From contig CAZOJJ010000003.1 in the NCBI GenBank assembly GCA_964580105.1, positions 41,138 to 105,137 on the forward strand: a stretch of 64,000 nt of DNA. The letters are read 5' to 3'. Shown here in pieces: positions 41,954 to 49,226 of the stretch. The notes under the pieces were generated by a model. That model was given only the letters and a program-made list of their open reading frames with translations. It did no database searches and was not told where the DNA came from. A program made the translations under genes and the position numbers. Origin of the DNA: CAZOJJ01 sp964580105 (GTDB taxonomy: Bacteria; Bacteroidota; Rhodothermia; Rhodothermales; Rubricoccaceae). The stretch's first letter is position 1. Each line of letters opens with the position of its first letter.

Positions 41954-42835
41954 TCAGGCCTCCCCGGCGGTGGCCTCGCTGAGTCGCTCGAAGAGGTCGT
42001 CCGGGAGGGGGAGCGCCGCGGCGTGCGTGTTCTCCTCCAGGTGCGCGACGGACGACGTGCCGGGGATGGGGAGGAGGGCGGGCGAACGACGGAGCAGCCA
42101 GGCCAGCGCCACCTGCGCCGGCGTCGCACCGAGCGCCTCGGCGGCCTCGCCGAGGAGGCCGTTCCCGGCCAGCCGGCCGGCTTCGAGCGGGTACCACGGG
42201 ATGAACCCGATCCCCTCACGCTCGCAGTAGTCCACCACCGCCTCGTACCGGCGGTAACCGAGGCTGTACCGGTTCTGCACCGTCGCAATGGGCAGCACCG
42301 CGCGGGCGGCCTCGATCTCCTCGATGCCCACCTCGCTGAGGCCGACGAACCGAACCCAGCCCTCATCCACGAAGTCCTTGAGCGCCTTGAACTGGTCCTC
42401 GCGCGGCACCTCGGGGTCGATCCGGTGGAGCTGGTAGAGCGGGATCGTGCCCAGCTTCAGGCGCCGCAGAGACATCTGGACGGCCTGGCGGAGGTACGAC
42501 GGCTTGCCGAGCTCCGGCCATCGGTCCGGGCCCGTCCGGAGCAGCCCGCCCTTCGTTGCGATGACGAGGCCGTCGGGGTAGGGGTGGAGCGCCTCGGCGA
42601 TGAGGTCTTCGGAGACGAACGGCCCGTACGAGTCGGCCGTGTCGATGAAGTCGATGCCGAGCTCGACGGCGCGCTTCAGGACGCGGAGGGCTTCGGCGTG
42701 GTCGTTCGGAGGGCCCCAGATGCCCTTGCCGGTGAGGCGCATGGCGCCGAAGCCGAGGCGGTGGACGGGCAGCGCGCCGCCGATCTCGAAGACGCCGGCT
42801 TCGCGGGCGGGGGTGGCGGTGGAGGCGGTGAACAT
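41954..42835 (-). CDS. aldo/keto reductase
   Basis: A 293-residue NADPH-dependent TIM-barrel oxidoreductase. The catalytic tetrad is visible: Asp and Tyr in DTADSYG, Lys in VIATKGG and His in PLYQLHRID. Cofactor-binding blocks are QNRYSLGYRR and LLPIPGTSSVAHLEEN. The family reduces aldehydes and ketones; the precise substrate is unknown. The start at 42835 gives the normal N-terminus before GVFEIGGALPVHRLGFGAMR. It lies between a lipoprotein gene and that gene's C-terminal paralogous fragment, both on the other strand. Confidence 0.9.
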   Translation of the reverse strand: MFTASTATPAREAGVFEIGGALPVHRLGFGAMRLTGKGIWGPPNDHAEALRVLKRAVELGIDFIDTADSYGPFVSEDLIAEALHPYPDGLVIATKGGLLRTGPDRWPELGKPSYLRQAVQMSLRRLKLGTIPLYQLHRIDPEVPREDQFKALKDFVDEGWVRFVGLSEVGIEEIEAARAVLPIATVQNRYSLGYRRYEAVVDYCEREGIGFIPWYPLEAGRLAGNGLLGEAAEALGATPAQVALAWLLRRSPALLPIPGTSSVAHLEENTHAAALPLPDDLFERLSEATAGEA

Positions 42836-42940
42836 GGGGACGGGCAGGCTGGCGAGCGGGGGGGCTCTACGCGGGGCGGCGTGCCGGGTGCCCGTGGGCC
42901 GTCCGTGCCCGGCGCGGCGGCCTGTAGGCTGACGTTCTCC

Positions 42941-43162
42941 GTGCCGGAGACGAACCCGCACGAGGAGGCGCGAGGCGCGTCCGTCCGCTACGAGGCCGAC
43001 GGCACCGCCCGTCTGCCCGACGGGTACGAGCCCACGCCGGGCCGGGCCCGCCTCGTCGAGTGGGACGCCGCCACGGGCGCCGGGTCCGTCACGGCCTGGA
43101 GCTACAACGACGGCGGGCGGGCCTGCTGGGACGCAAACCTGGACGCCGCGCCCGGTCTCTGA
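42941..43162 (+). pseudogene. C-terminal fragment paralogous to the lipoprotein at 41040
   Basis: About 73 codons without a signal peptide or good start. They read RARLVEWDAATGAGSVTAWS, then YNDGGRACWDANLD, directly comparable to HLVEWSISNFDGRLVATD and YNNGDPACWNGDLE in the lipoprotein at 41040-41873. The upstream 200 codons are missing and replaced by the start region of the aldo/keto reductase gene on the other strand. I read it as the remnant of a tandem copy. A small independent protein starting at GTG 42941 is less likely. Confidence 0.6.
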
Positions 43163-43185
43163 TCGCTCTCGGCTCGGGGTCTTCC

Positions 43186-43221
43186 GACCCGGTCCGCCTC
43201 GATGCCGAGGCGGACCGGGTC
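43186..43221 (+). terminator. terminator hairpin after the paralogous fragment
   Basis: A perfect 15-bp stem (43186-43200 with 43207-43221) with a GATGCC loop, reaching the stop codon of the convergent BtuF-like gene. No T-run. Confidence 0.6.
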
Positions 43222-44062
43222 AGGCCTGCGACGTCTTGGAGCGGAGCGTCTCGCGGAGCCGTTCCCGGAAATCCGCCAGGTAGGGCGCCGCCCGCCGCAT
43301 CCGGCTGCCGTACCACGAGCACAGCTCGCCGTCGATCAGGACGGTGGGCAGGCCGGAGGCCTCCTCCACCTCGGCGGCGTGATCCCTGCGGAACGGGTAG
43401 GGTTCGGAGGAGAGCAGCACGGCCTCGGCTCCGGCCTCGCGGAGACCGGCGAGCGTGGCCTCGGGGTAGCGGGCCTGCTCGCGGAAGACGTTGATCAGAC
43501 CGGCCCGCGCCAGCACGTCCGAGATGAACGTGTCGCCGCCGACGGTCATGTACGGATCGCGCCAGATGAGGTAGGCGACGGGGATCGGCTCGGCTGCGCC
43601 GAGGCCGGCAAAGCCCGCCTCGACCTCGCGCGCCAGCGCCTGGGCCCGCGCCGCCCGGCCTACGAGGGCGCCGACGGCGCGGATCAGGGCGAGGGCGCCG
43701 GCCACCGTCGCCACGTCGGTCACGTAGACGGGGGCGATCTCGGTGAGGGCCTCGACCTGCTCGCGCTCGTTCTCCTCTTTGTTGGCGAGGATGAGGTCGG
43801 GGTTGAGCGCCGCTACCCGGTCGAGCCGCACGTTTTTCGTTCCGCCGACGATTCGCTTACGCGCCTTCCAGCCGTCCGGGTGGACGCAGAACCGGGTGAG
43901 GCCGACCACCTCGGCGTCGAGCCCGAGGTCGGCCAGGAGCTCCGTCTGGCTGGGCACGAGCGAGACGATCCGGCGCGGCGGTGTCGGCAGCGTACCCGTC
44001 CGGCCGAGGGCGTCGGACGTGACGGCGATGGTTGCGAAGCGGGCCCCTGCCACGCCCGGCAC
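43220..44062 (-). CDS. helical-backbone metal receptor (BtuF/FhuD-like)
   Basis: A 280-residue periplasmic-binding-protein-fold protein of the class III type (PF01497). It opens with RRIVSLVPSQTELLADLGL, then GLTRFCVHPDGW and LNPDLILANKEENEREQVEAL, as in cobalamin- or siderophore-binding receptors. No signal peptide precedes the domain from the GTG start at 44062, so export is not supported by sequence; similar leaderless forms are common in Bacteroidota. No permease or ATPase gene is adjacent. Starts 3 nt after the stop of the secreted protein gene at 44066, so probably co-transcribed. Confidence 0.8.
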   Translation of the reverse strand: MPGVAGARFATIAVTSDALGRTGTLPTPPRRIVSLVPSQTELLADLGLDAEVVGLTRFCVHPDGWKARKRIVGGTKNVRLDRVAALNPDLILANKEENEREQVEALTEIAPVYVTDVATVAGALALIRAVGALVGRAARAQALAREVEAGFAGLGAAEPIPVAYLIWRDPYMTVGGDTFISDVLARAGLINVFREQARYPEATLAGLREAGAEAVLLSSEPYPFRRDHAAEVEEASGLPTVLIDGELCSWYGSRMRRAAPYLADFRERLRETLRSKTSQA

Positions 44063-44065
44063 GGC

Positions 44066-45175
44066 TCAGGGCGCCCCGCCGTCCAGGGCGTGCACCCGCT
44101 GCCGCAGGGCTTCCACCTCGGCCCGGAGCGCCTCGACCTCCGCCTCCAGGCGGCTCGCCCTGCCGGCCGAGGCGTCGCTCGTCTCACGCAGCGTGGCCGC
44201 CCCGCTCGTGCCCCCCCGCTCCTGCGACGTTCCGCCCACCTCGTTCTCACCGCTCTGTAGCGACGACGTCACGGTTCCGTAGCCCTTGGGGACGAAGAGC
44301 AACGTCAGCTTCATGTCGAAGGTGGAGAACGAGGCGGTGTTGAGGTTGCCGCCCGTGTCGGGGTCGTGCCGTGCCAGGAAATAGAACGTGTGCGTGCCGG
44401 CCGTAACCGGGTAGACGCCGTGCACGGCGATGGGGAGGACGTGCCTCCCCGTCGGCAGGCTCACATCGTACTGGAAGACGGCGTACGAACTCAGGGTCGT
44501 CGAGGAGGTAGAGATGCCGAAATGGAGGTTCGTCCGGAGCCCGAGCGCGTGTTCGACCTGAGCCTCGGCCCCCCCCAGCGCCACCACGTAGCCGTCCGTC
44601 GGCACCGTGAGCGACCGGCTCGCCAGCGTCGCGATGCCACAGCAGGAGACCGTCGTGCTGCCGACGCGGCTGCTGGCTGCGCCCGAGGACACGGCGGCCG
44701 TCGCCTGCGTGGTGGCATCGGGGAAGGCGAAGCCGCCCGACGTCGAGCGGATCGTGCCGGCCACGCGGAGCAGGTCGCTGCCCAGCGTGTTCGTCCCGAT
44801 GCCGACGCCGCCGCCTTCCTTGAGGAAGAGGCGGAAGTCGGCCACGCCGCTCTCGGCGAAGTTGAGCCCCTGCTGGCCCGGCGTCGAGAACCAGTTGAGG
44901 TGCCACTGCGGGTTGCCGCCCGAGTCGTAGAACGAGACGAACTCGTCGCTCGCGCCGGAGAACCGCCCCCGGATCGTCAGCGGCCGGTCGGGCGCGACGT
45001 CACCCAGCGAGAGCAGGGCGATGCTACCGCCGCCGTCCTGCAGGTGCAGAAGCGACGTGTCGGTACCATCCCGAACGTCGACGAGGGTCGTCTGCGCCTG
45101 CAGGGCGGGGCTCAGGACGGACAGGAGCGCCAGCAGGGCGGCGGCGGCGCAGTGGGAGAGACGGTATGGGGGCAT
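44066..45175 (-). CDS. secreted protein with fibre-like middle and coiled-coil end
   Basis: A 369-residue exported protein (signal ending near residue 27, LSPALQAQ). Residues about 110-160 contain FLKEGGGVGIGTNTLGSDLL and GGFAFPDATTQATAA, motifs found in phage-tail-fibre-like and head-domain repeats of large Bacteroidota surface proteins. A globular beta domain follows, and the C-terminus (about 345-365) is a heptad coiled coil (RLEAEVEALRAEVEALRQRV, 20 residues) that probably trimerises. No exact function can be assigned. Confidence 0.7.
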   Translation of the reverse strand: MPPYRLSHCAAAALLALLSVLSPALQAQTTLVDVRDGTDTSLLHLQDGGGSIALLSLGDVAPDRPLTIRGRFSGASDEFVSFYDSGGNPQWHLNWFSTPGQQGLNFAESGVADFRLFLKEGGGVGIGTNTLGSDLLRVAGTIRSTSGGFAFPDATTQATAAVSSGAASSRVGSTTVSCCGIATLASRSLTVPTDGYVVALGGAEAQVEHALGLRTNLHFGISTSSTTLSSYAVFQYDVSLPTGRHVLPIAVHGVYPVTAGTHTFYFLARHDPDTGGNLNTASFSTFDMKLTLLFVPKGYGTVTSSLQSGENEVGGTSQERGGTSGAATLRETSDASAGRASRLEAEVEALRAEVEALRQRVHALDGGAP

Positions 45176-45410
45176 CGAGAAGAGGGGCGAACGACGGTCG
45201 GCACGGTGGTGGCAGGTGACGGATGTTCAGGCGCGTATCCGGCCCATGCCCACTGGCATCCGCGCCGTCCCGAACGTCCTCGTTCGCCAGCGGGGCGTGG
45301 CCGGTTCGAAGGCCGCGTCACCCGCGGCGGGCAACATAGCACGGCGTATGTTCCCGGGCAAGCACGGCCGCCGCCGTGAGCGGAGCATCGAGGAACCCCA
45401 CCATGGCGGT

Positions 45411-46895
45411 CTACGCGCCGTTCCGCGTCTCCAGCGCTGCCAGCAGCGTGTCCACCAGTCCGTCGAAGGAGCCGTTGCTCATCACGAGCACGAGGTCGCC
45501 CGGTCGGAGGGCGTCGAGCAGGTCGGGCAGGAGGGCGTCGGCCCCGGCGTAGGCGGCGGCCGGGACGCCCCGCTCGCGGACGCGTGCGGCGACGGCCTCG
45601 GGGTCGAGGAAGTCGGCCGGGTCGTCGTTGTGGCGGAGGGGCGGGGCGGAGAGGAAGACGCGGTCGGCCGCGTCGAATGCCTCGCCGTACGGCCGCTCGA
45701 AGAGCTTGCGGCGGCTGGAGTTGGAGCGCGGCTCGAAGACGGCGACGAGGCGGCGGCCGGGCCAGCGCTCACGGACGCCCGCCAGCGTGCCCGCCACGGC
45801 CGTCGGGTGGTGTGCAAAGTCGTCCACGACGAGCACACCGCCCGGCTCGCCGCGCATCTCCTGCCGGCGCCGCATGCCCTGGAACGTCGCCAGCCCGCGG
45901 GCGACGGCCTCGGGCGCGAGGCCCTCGTGGAGCGCGACGGCCGCCACGCAGAGCGCGTTGAGCCGGTTGTGCGCGCCGCCGAGCGGGAGGAGCACCTCGA
46001 ACGGCTCCACGCCCGGCGCCTCGACGACGAACCGTTGACCGCCCTCGCCCGCGCGCACGCCGCGCGCCGTCACGTCGTTGCCGTCGCCGAGGCCGACGAA
46101 GCGGACGGGCGCGGCGCTCTCGGCGGCCAGCGCCCGCACGGCCGGGGCGTCGCCGTTGAGGACGAGGAGGCCCGCCTCGGGCACGAGGCGGACGAACCGG
46201 CGGAAGGCGTCCCGGTAGTCCTCCCAGTCGGCGTAGATGTCGGCGTGGTCGAACTCCATGCTCGTCACGACGGCGACCGTCGGCTGGTAGAGCCACATCT
46301 TGGGCCGCTTGTCGAAGTAGGCCGCGTCGTACTCGTCGCCCTCGACGATGAAGTGGGGGCCGGAGCCGACGGCGCTCGTGGCGTCCTCGCCCGCCAGCAC
46401 GCCGCCGACGAGGAAGCCGGGGTCGAGGCCGGCCTCGCGGAAGACGTGGACGGCGAGGCCGGTCGTGGTCGTTTTGCCGTGCGTCCCGGCGATGACGACG
46501 GAGCGCCGCCGGGCGAGGAAGGCGTGGGCGAGGGCTTCGGGGAAGGAGAGCTGCACGAGCCCCTGCTCGCGGGCGTAGGCTGCCTCCGGGTGCGCCGGGG
46601 TGCAGGCGTTGCCGATGACGACGAGGTCGGGCCGGGCGTCTTCGAGGTGGGCCGGGTCATAGCCCTCGTCGATGGGGATGCCGAGGGCGGCGAGGCGCGT
46701 GCTCATCGGCGGGTAGGCCGCCTCGTCGGAGCCGCGCACGGCGTAGCCGGCCTGGGCGAAGAGCTCGGCCAGGGCGCCCATCCCCTTCCCGCAGATGCCG
46801 ACGAAGTAGACCGACCGGATGGCCGAGGGATCGGGCGGCGCGGGGCGCTCGAAGATCCGGAGGTGGGCGTCGGGGAAGTCTTCGAGGCGGCGCAC
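45411..46895 (-). CDS. mpl: UDP-N-acetylmuramate:tripeptide ligase
   Basis: A 494-residue Mur ligase of the Mpl class, which recycles L-Ala-gamma-D-Glu-meso-DAP by joining it to UDP-MurNAc. The N-terminal Rossmann part is VYFVGICGKGMGALAELF; the ATP-binding loop is GTHGKTTTT starting at residue 137. VEGDEYDAAYFDKRPK is diagnostic for Mpl over MurC, and VVDDFAHHPTAVAGTL lies in the C-terminal domain. The start is GTG 46895. The enzyme implies DAP-type murein recycling. It lies 235 nt downstream of no obvious partner; 45176-45410 holds no gene. Confidence 0.95.
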   Translation of the reverse strand: MRRLEDFPDAHLRIFERPAPPDPSAIRSVYFVGICGKGMGALAELFAQAGYAVRGSDEAAYPPMSTRLAALGIPIDEGYDPAHLEDARPDLVVIGNACTPAHPEAAYAREQGLVQLSFPEALAHAFLARRRSVVIAGTHGKTTTTGLAVHVFREAGLDPGFLVGGVLAGEDATSAVGSGPHFIVEGDEYDAAYFDKRPKMWLYQPTVAVVTSMEFDHADIYADWEDYRDAFRRFVRLVPEAGLLVLNGDAPAVRALAAESAAPVRFVGLGDGNDVTARGVRAGEGGQRFVVEAPGVEPFEVLLPLGGAHNRLNALCVAAVALHEGLAPEAVARGLATFQGMRRRQEMRGEPGGVLVVDDFAHHPTAVAGTLAGVRERWPGRRLVAVFEPRSNSSRRKLFERPYGEAFDAADRVFLSAPPLRHNDDPADFLDPEAVAARVRERGVPAAAYAGADALLPDLLDALRPGDLVLVMSNGSFDGLVDTLLAALETRNGA

Positions 46896-46955
46896 GAGGG
46901 CGGAGGGGATGGAGAGGCGAAGGGGAGGGCGGAATCCCAGCCAGGCGCGTCGAAT

Positions 46956-47084
46956 CTACGCCGCCGGTTTCTCGCCGTGGGGCGGCTCGCCGCCGGTGAT
47001 GCCGAGGCGGATGGCGGCCTCGCGCTCCGCCTCCGGCACCTTCGTCCGGCCGTCGGCGCCGATGAGGCCGAGCGCCTCGGGCAC
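46956..47084 (-). other. possible 42-codon small frame between mpl and ruvB
   Basis: A GTG-started frame encoding VPEALGLIGADGRTKVPEAE and then 22 more residues, in the 225-nt gap between ruvB and mpl. Codon use is similar to real genes here, and the upstream in-frame RLGAS suggests a longer ancestor cut by a TAG. It could be the tail of a decayed gene. No family recognised. Confidence 0.25.
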
Positions 47085-47120
47085 CGACGCGCCGAGGCGG
47101 GCCTACCCGAAAGGGCGGCC

Positions 47121-48152
47121 TCAGAGCTCGTCGAACAGGTCCGCCGGCTTGGGCGGGGGCACGAGGTGGAAGTGGTCGTAGGCGCGGCGGGCGGCCACGC
47201 GCCCGCGCGGCGTGCGCGCCAGGAACCCCTCCTGGATGAGGTACGGCTCGTAGACCTCCTCGATGGTGCCGGGGTCCTCGCCGACGGCCACGGCGATGGT
47301 CGAGACGCCGACGGGCCCGCCGTCGAACTTCTCCATGAGGGCGAGCAGGATGCGGGCGTCCATCTCGTCGAGGCCGGCCTCGTCCACGTCGAGCGCGTTG
47401 AGGGCGTGGTCGGCGAGTTCGCGCGTGATGCGGCCGTCGCCCTCCACCTCGGCGAAGTCGCGCGTGCGGCGGAGCAGGCGGTTGGCGATGCGCGGGGTGC
47501 CCCGGCTCCGTCGGGCGATCTCGTAGGCACCCTGGCCGTCCACCTCCACGCCCATGATCGTCGCCGAGCGGGCGATGATCTGCTGGAGGAGGTCGGCCGT
47601 GTAGTAGTCGTAGCGGAAGTCAATGCCGAAGCGGGCGCGCAGCGGCGCCGTGAGCAGCCCCTTCCGGGTCGTCGCGCCGATGAGCGTGAAGGGCGGCAGG
47701 GCGATCCGTACGCTCCGCGCGCTCGGGCCGGAGTCGATGAGGATGTCGATGGCGTAGTCCTCCATCGCCGAATAGAGGTACTCCTCGACGACGGGCGAGA
47801 GCCGGTGGATCTCGTCGATGAAGAGCACATCGCCCTCCTCCAGGTTCGTCAGCAGGCCCGCGATGGAGGCGGGCTTGTCGAGCGCCGGACCGGAGGTGGT
47901 CTTGATGGCCGAGCCCATCTCCTCGGCGATGATGTAGGCGAGCGTGGTCTTGCCGAGGCCGGGGGGGCCGGAGAGGATGACGTGGTCGAGCGCCTCGCTG
48001 CGCTGGAGGGCGGCCGTGATGAAGACGCGGAGGTTGTCCTTGATCTTCTCCTGGCCGACGAACTCGTCGAGCGCCCGGGGGCGGAGCGCCTTCTCGAAGT
48101 CCTCGTCGCGCCGGAGGGCGTCGAGCGGGCCGCGGGGGATGGGGTCGGTCAT
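47121..48152 (-). CDS. ruvB: Holliday junction branch migration helicase RuvB
   Basis: A 343-residue AAA+ motor. Walker A GPPGLGKT is at 62-69, Walker B VLFIDEIHRLSPVVEEYLY, sensor 1 TLIGATTRKGLLTAPLRARF, and the C-terminal winged helix ends with GFLARTPRGRVAARRAYDHF. It drives branch migration with RuvA. ruvA and ruvC are not in the window. ATG 48152 is chosen; nine extra upstream codons are open but atypical. Divergent from the phosphorothioation-like operon. Confidence 0.97.
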   Translation of the reverse strand: MTDPIPRGPLDALRRDEDFEKALRPRALDEFVGQEKIKDNLRVFITAALQRSEALDHVILSGPPGLGKTTLAYIIAEEMGSAIKTTSGPALDKPASIAGLLTNLEEGDVLFIDEIHRLSPVVEEYLYSAMEDYAIDILIDSGPSARSVRIALPPFTLIGATTRKGLLTAPLRARFGIDFRYDYYTADLLQQIIARSATIMGVEVDGQGAYEIARRSRGTPRIANRLLRRTRDFAEVEGDGRITRELADHALNALDVDEAGLDEMDARILLALMEKFDGGPVGVSTIAVAVGEDPGTIEEVYEPYLIQEGFLARTPRGRVAARRAYDHFHLVPPPKPADLFDEL

Positions 48153-48290
48153 GGGTGTGCGGGATCGGTTCGGTGGCAAGGTAGCCCCGGGGGGTGACAG
48201 GGGTGGTGCACGCCCGCGCCCGGGGGCGAAGCGCCGCCCGGACCGCCAGGTCTACCGGCGAAGACCCGCGCCGCGCGTGTACCTTCCGCC

Positions 48291-49217
48291 ATGCGGTATT
48301 CCGGACACGAGTGGTTTCCCTGCCGGTACGCCTGGCTCCCGAAGGCGGTCCGGGCCCTCCACGCCGACCCCCTCGCGCTGACCGACGAGGAGGCCGCCGT
48401 CGAGCGCCTCGGCATCGGGAAGAACATGGTCCGCGCCCTCAAGTTCTGGGCGACGGCGATGGACGTGATCGCGCCCGCCGCCGACGGCGGCTACGCCGTC
48501 ACGCCCTTCGGCGAGGCCCTCTTCGGCGACGGCGGTCTCGACCCCTACCTCGAAGACATCCGCACGCTCTGGCTGCTCCACTGGCACGTCGCCACGGCGG
48601 ACGACCCGCTCTTTGCGTGGGACTTCCTGCTCAACCGCTGGCACCGGCCCGAGATCGTCCGCAGCGTCGTCCTGCCGGCGTTCATCCGCGAGGCCAACAG
48701 CGGGGCGCGGACCTACTCCGAAACGACGCTCAAGCAGCACTTCGACGTGTTCATGCAGGTCTACGTGCCCGTCGAGCGGACGCGCGCCGGGGCCGGGGAG
48801 GACCACCTCGACAGCCCGCTCACCGAGCTGGCGCTGATCGAGAAGGTGGGCGAGCGGACGGAGGGGCGGAAGCGGGAGCCGGTTTACGCCTTCCGGCGCG
48901 AGGCCAAGCCCGAGATCACGCCCGCGCTTTTCGTCTACTGCCTCGCCGACTACTGGCGGACGCACGGGGCGCACGAGCGGTCGCTGACGTTCCGCCACGT
49001 GGCGATCGAGCCCGGCAGCCCCGGCCAGCTCCTCAAGCTCCCCGAGGCCGACCTCCGCGACCGCCTCGAATCCATCGGCGCCGACTCCGGCGGCCTCTTC
49101 GCCTACCAGGAGTCCGCCGCCCTCGCCCAGGTGACGCGTTCCGAAGGGACGGACGTGACGGCGTCAGCGCTCTTCGAGAACCTGCTCCACCGCATCTACG
49201 AGCCCGCCCTCGTCTAG
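48291..49217 (+). CDS. DUF4007 protein, SspB-like
   Basis: A 308-residue DUF4007 protein. It opens with RYSGHEWFPCRYAWLPKAVR and DEEAAVERLGIGKNMVRALKFWATAM, the winged-helix part common to the family. DUF4007 is, to my knowledge, the family of SspB, the nickase subunit of the SspABCD single-strand DNA phosphorothioation system. The following two genes fit SspC and SspD, which supports this naming. A TACCTTCC box ends 3 nt before the ATG, so translation may be leaderless. No desulfurase (SspA) or restriction gene (SspE) is adjacent. Confidence 0.75.
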   Translation: MRYSGHEWFPCRYAWLPKAVRALHADPLALTDEEAAVERLGIGKNMVRALKFWATAMDVIAPAADGGYAVTPFGEALFGDGGLDPYLEDIRTLWLLHWHVATADDPLFAWDFLLNRWHRPEIVRSVVLPAFIREANSGARTYSETTLKQHFDVFMQVYVPVERTRAGAGEDHLDSPLTELALIEKVGERTEGRKREPVYAFRREAKPEITPALFVYCLADYWRTHGAHERSLTFRHVAIEPGSPGQLLKLPEADLRDRLESIGADSGGLFAYQESAALAQVTRSEGTDVTASALFENLLHRIYEPALV

Positions 49218-49226
49218 CCCCCCGAC

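Noticed and set aside
46896..47120. A functional gene between mpl and ruvB
   Set aside because: Only a 42-codon GTG frame exists, with a TAG just upstream. It was listed as a low-confidence remnant rather than a gene.
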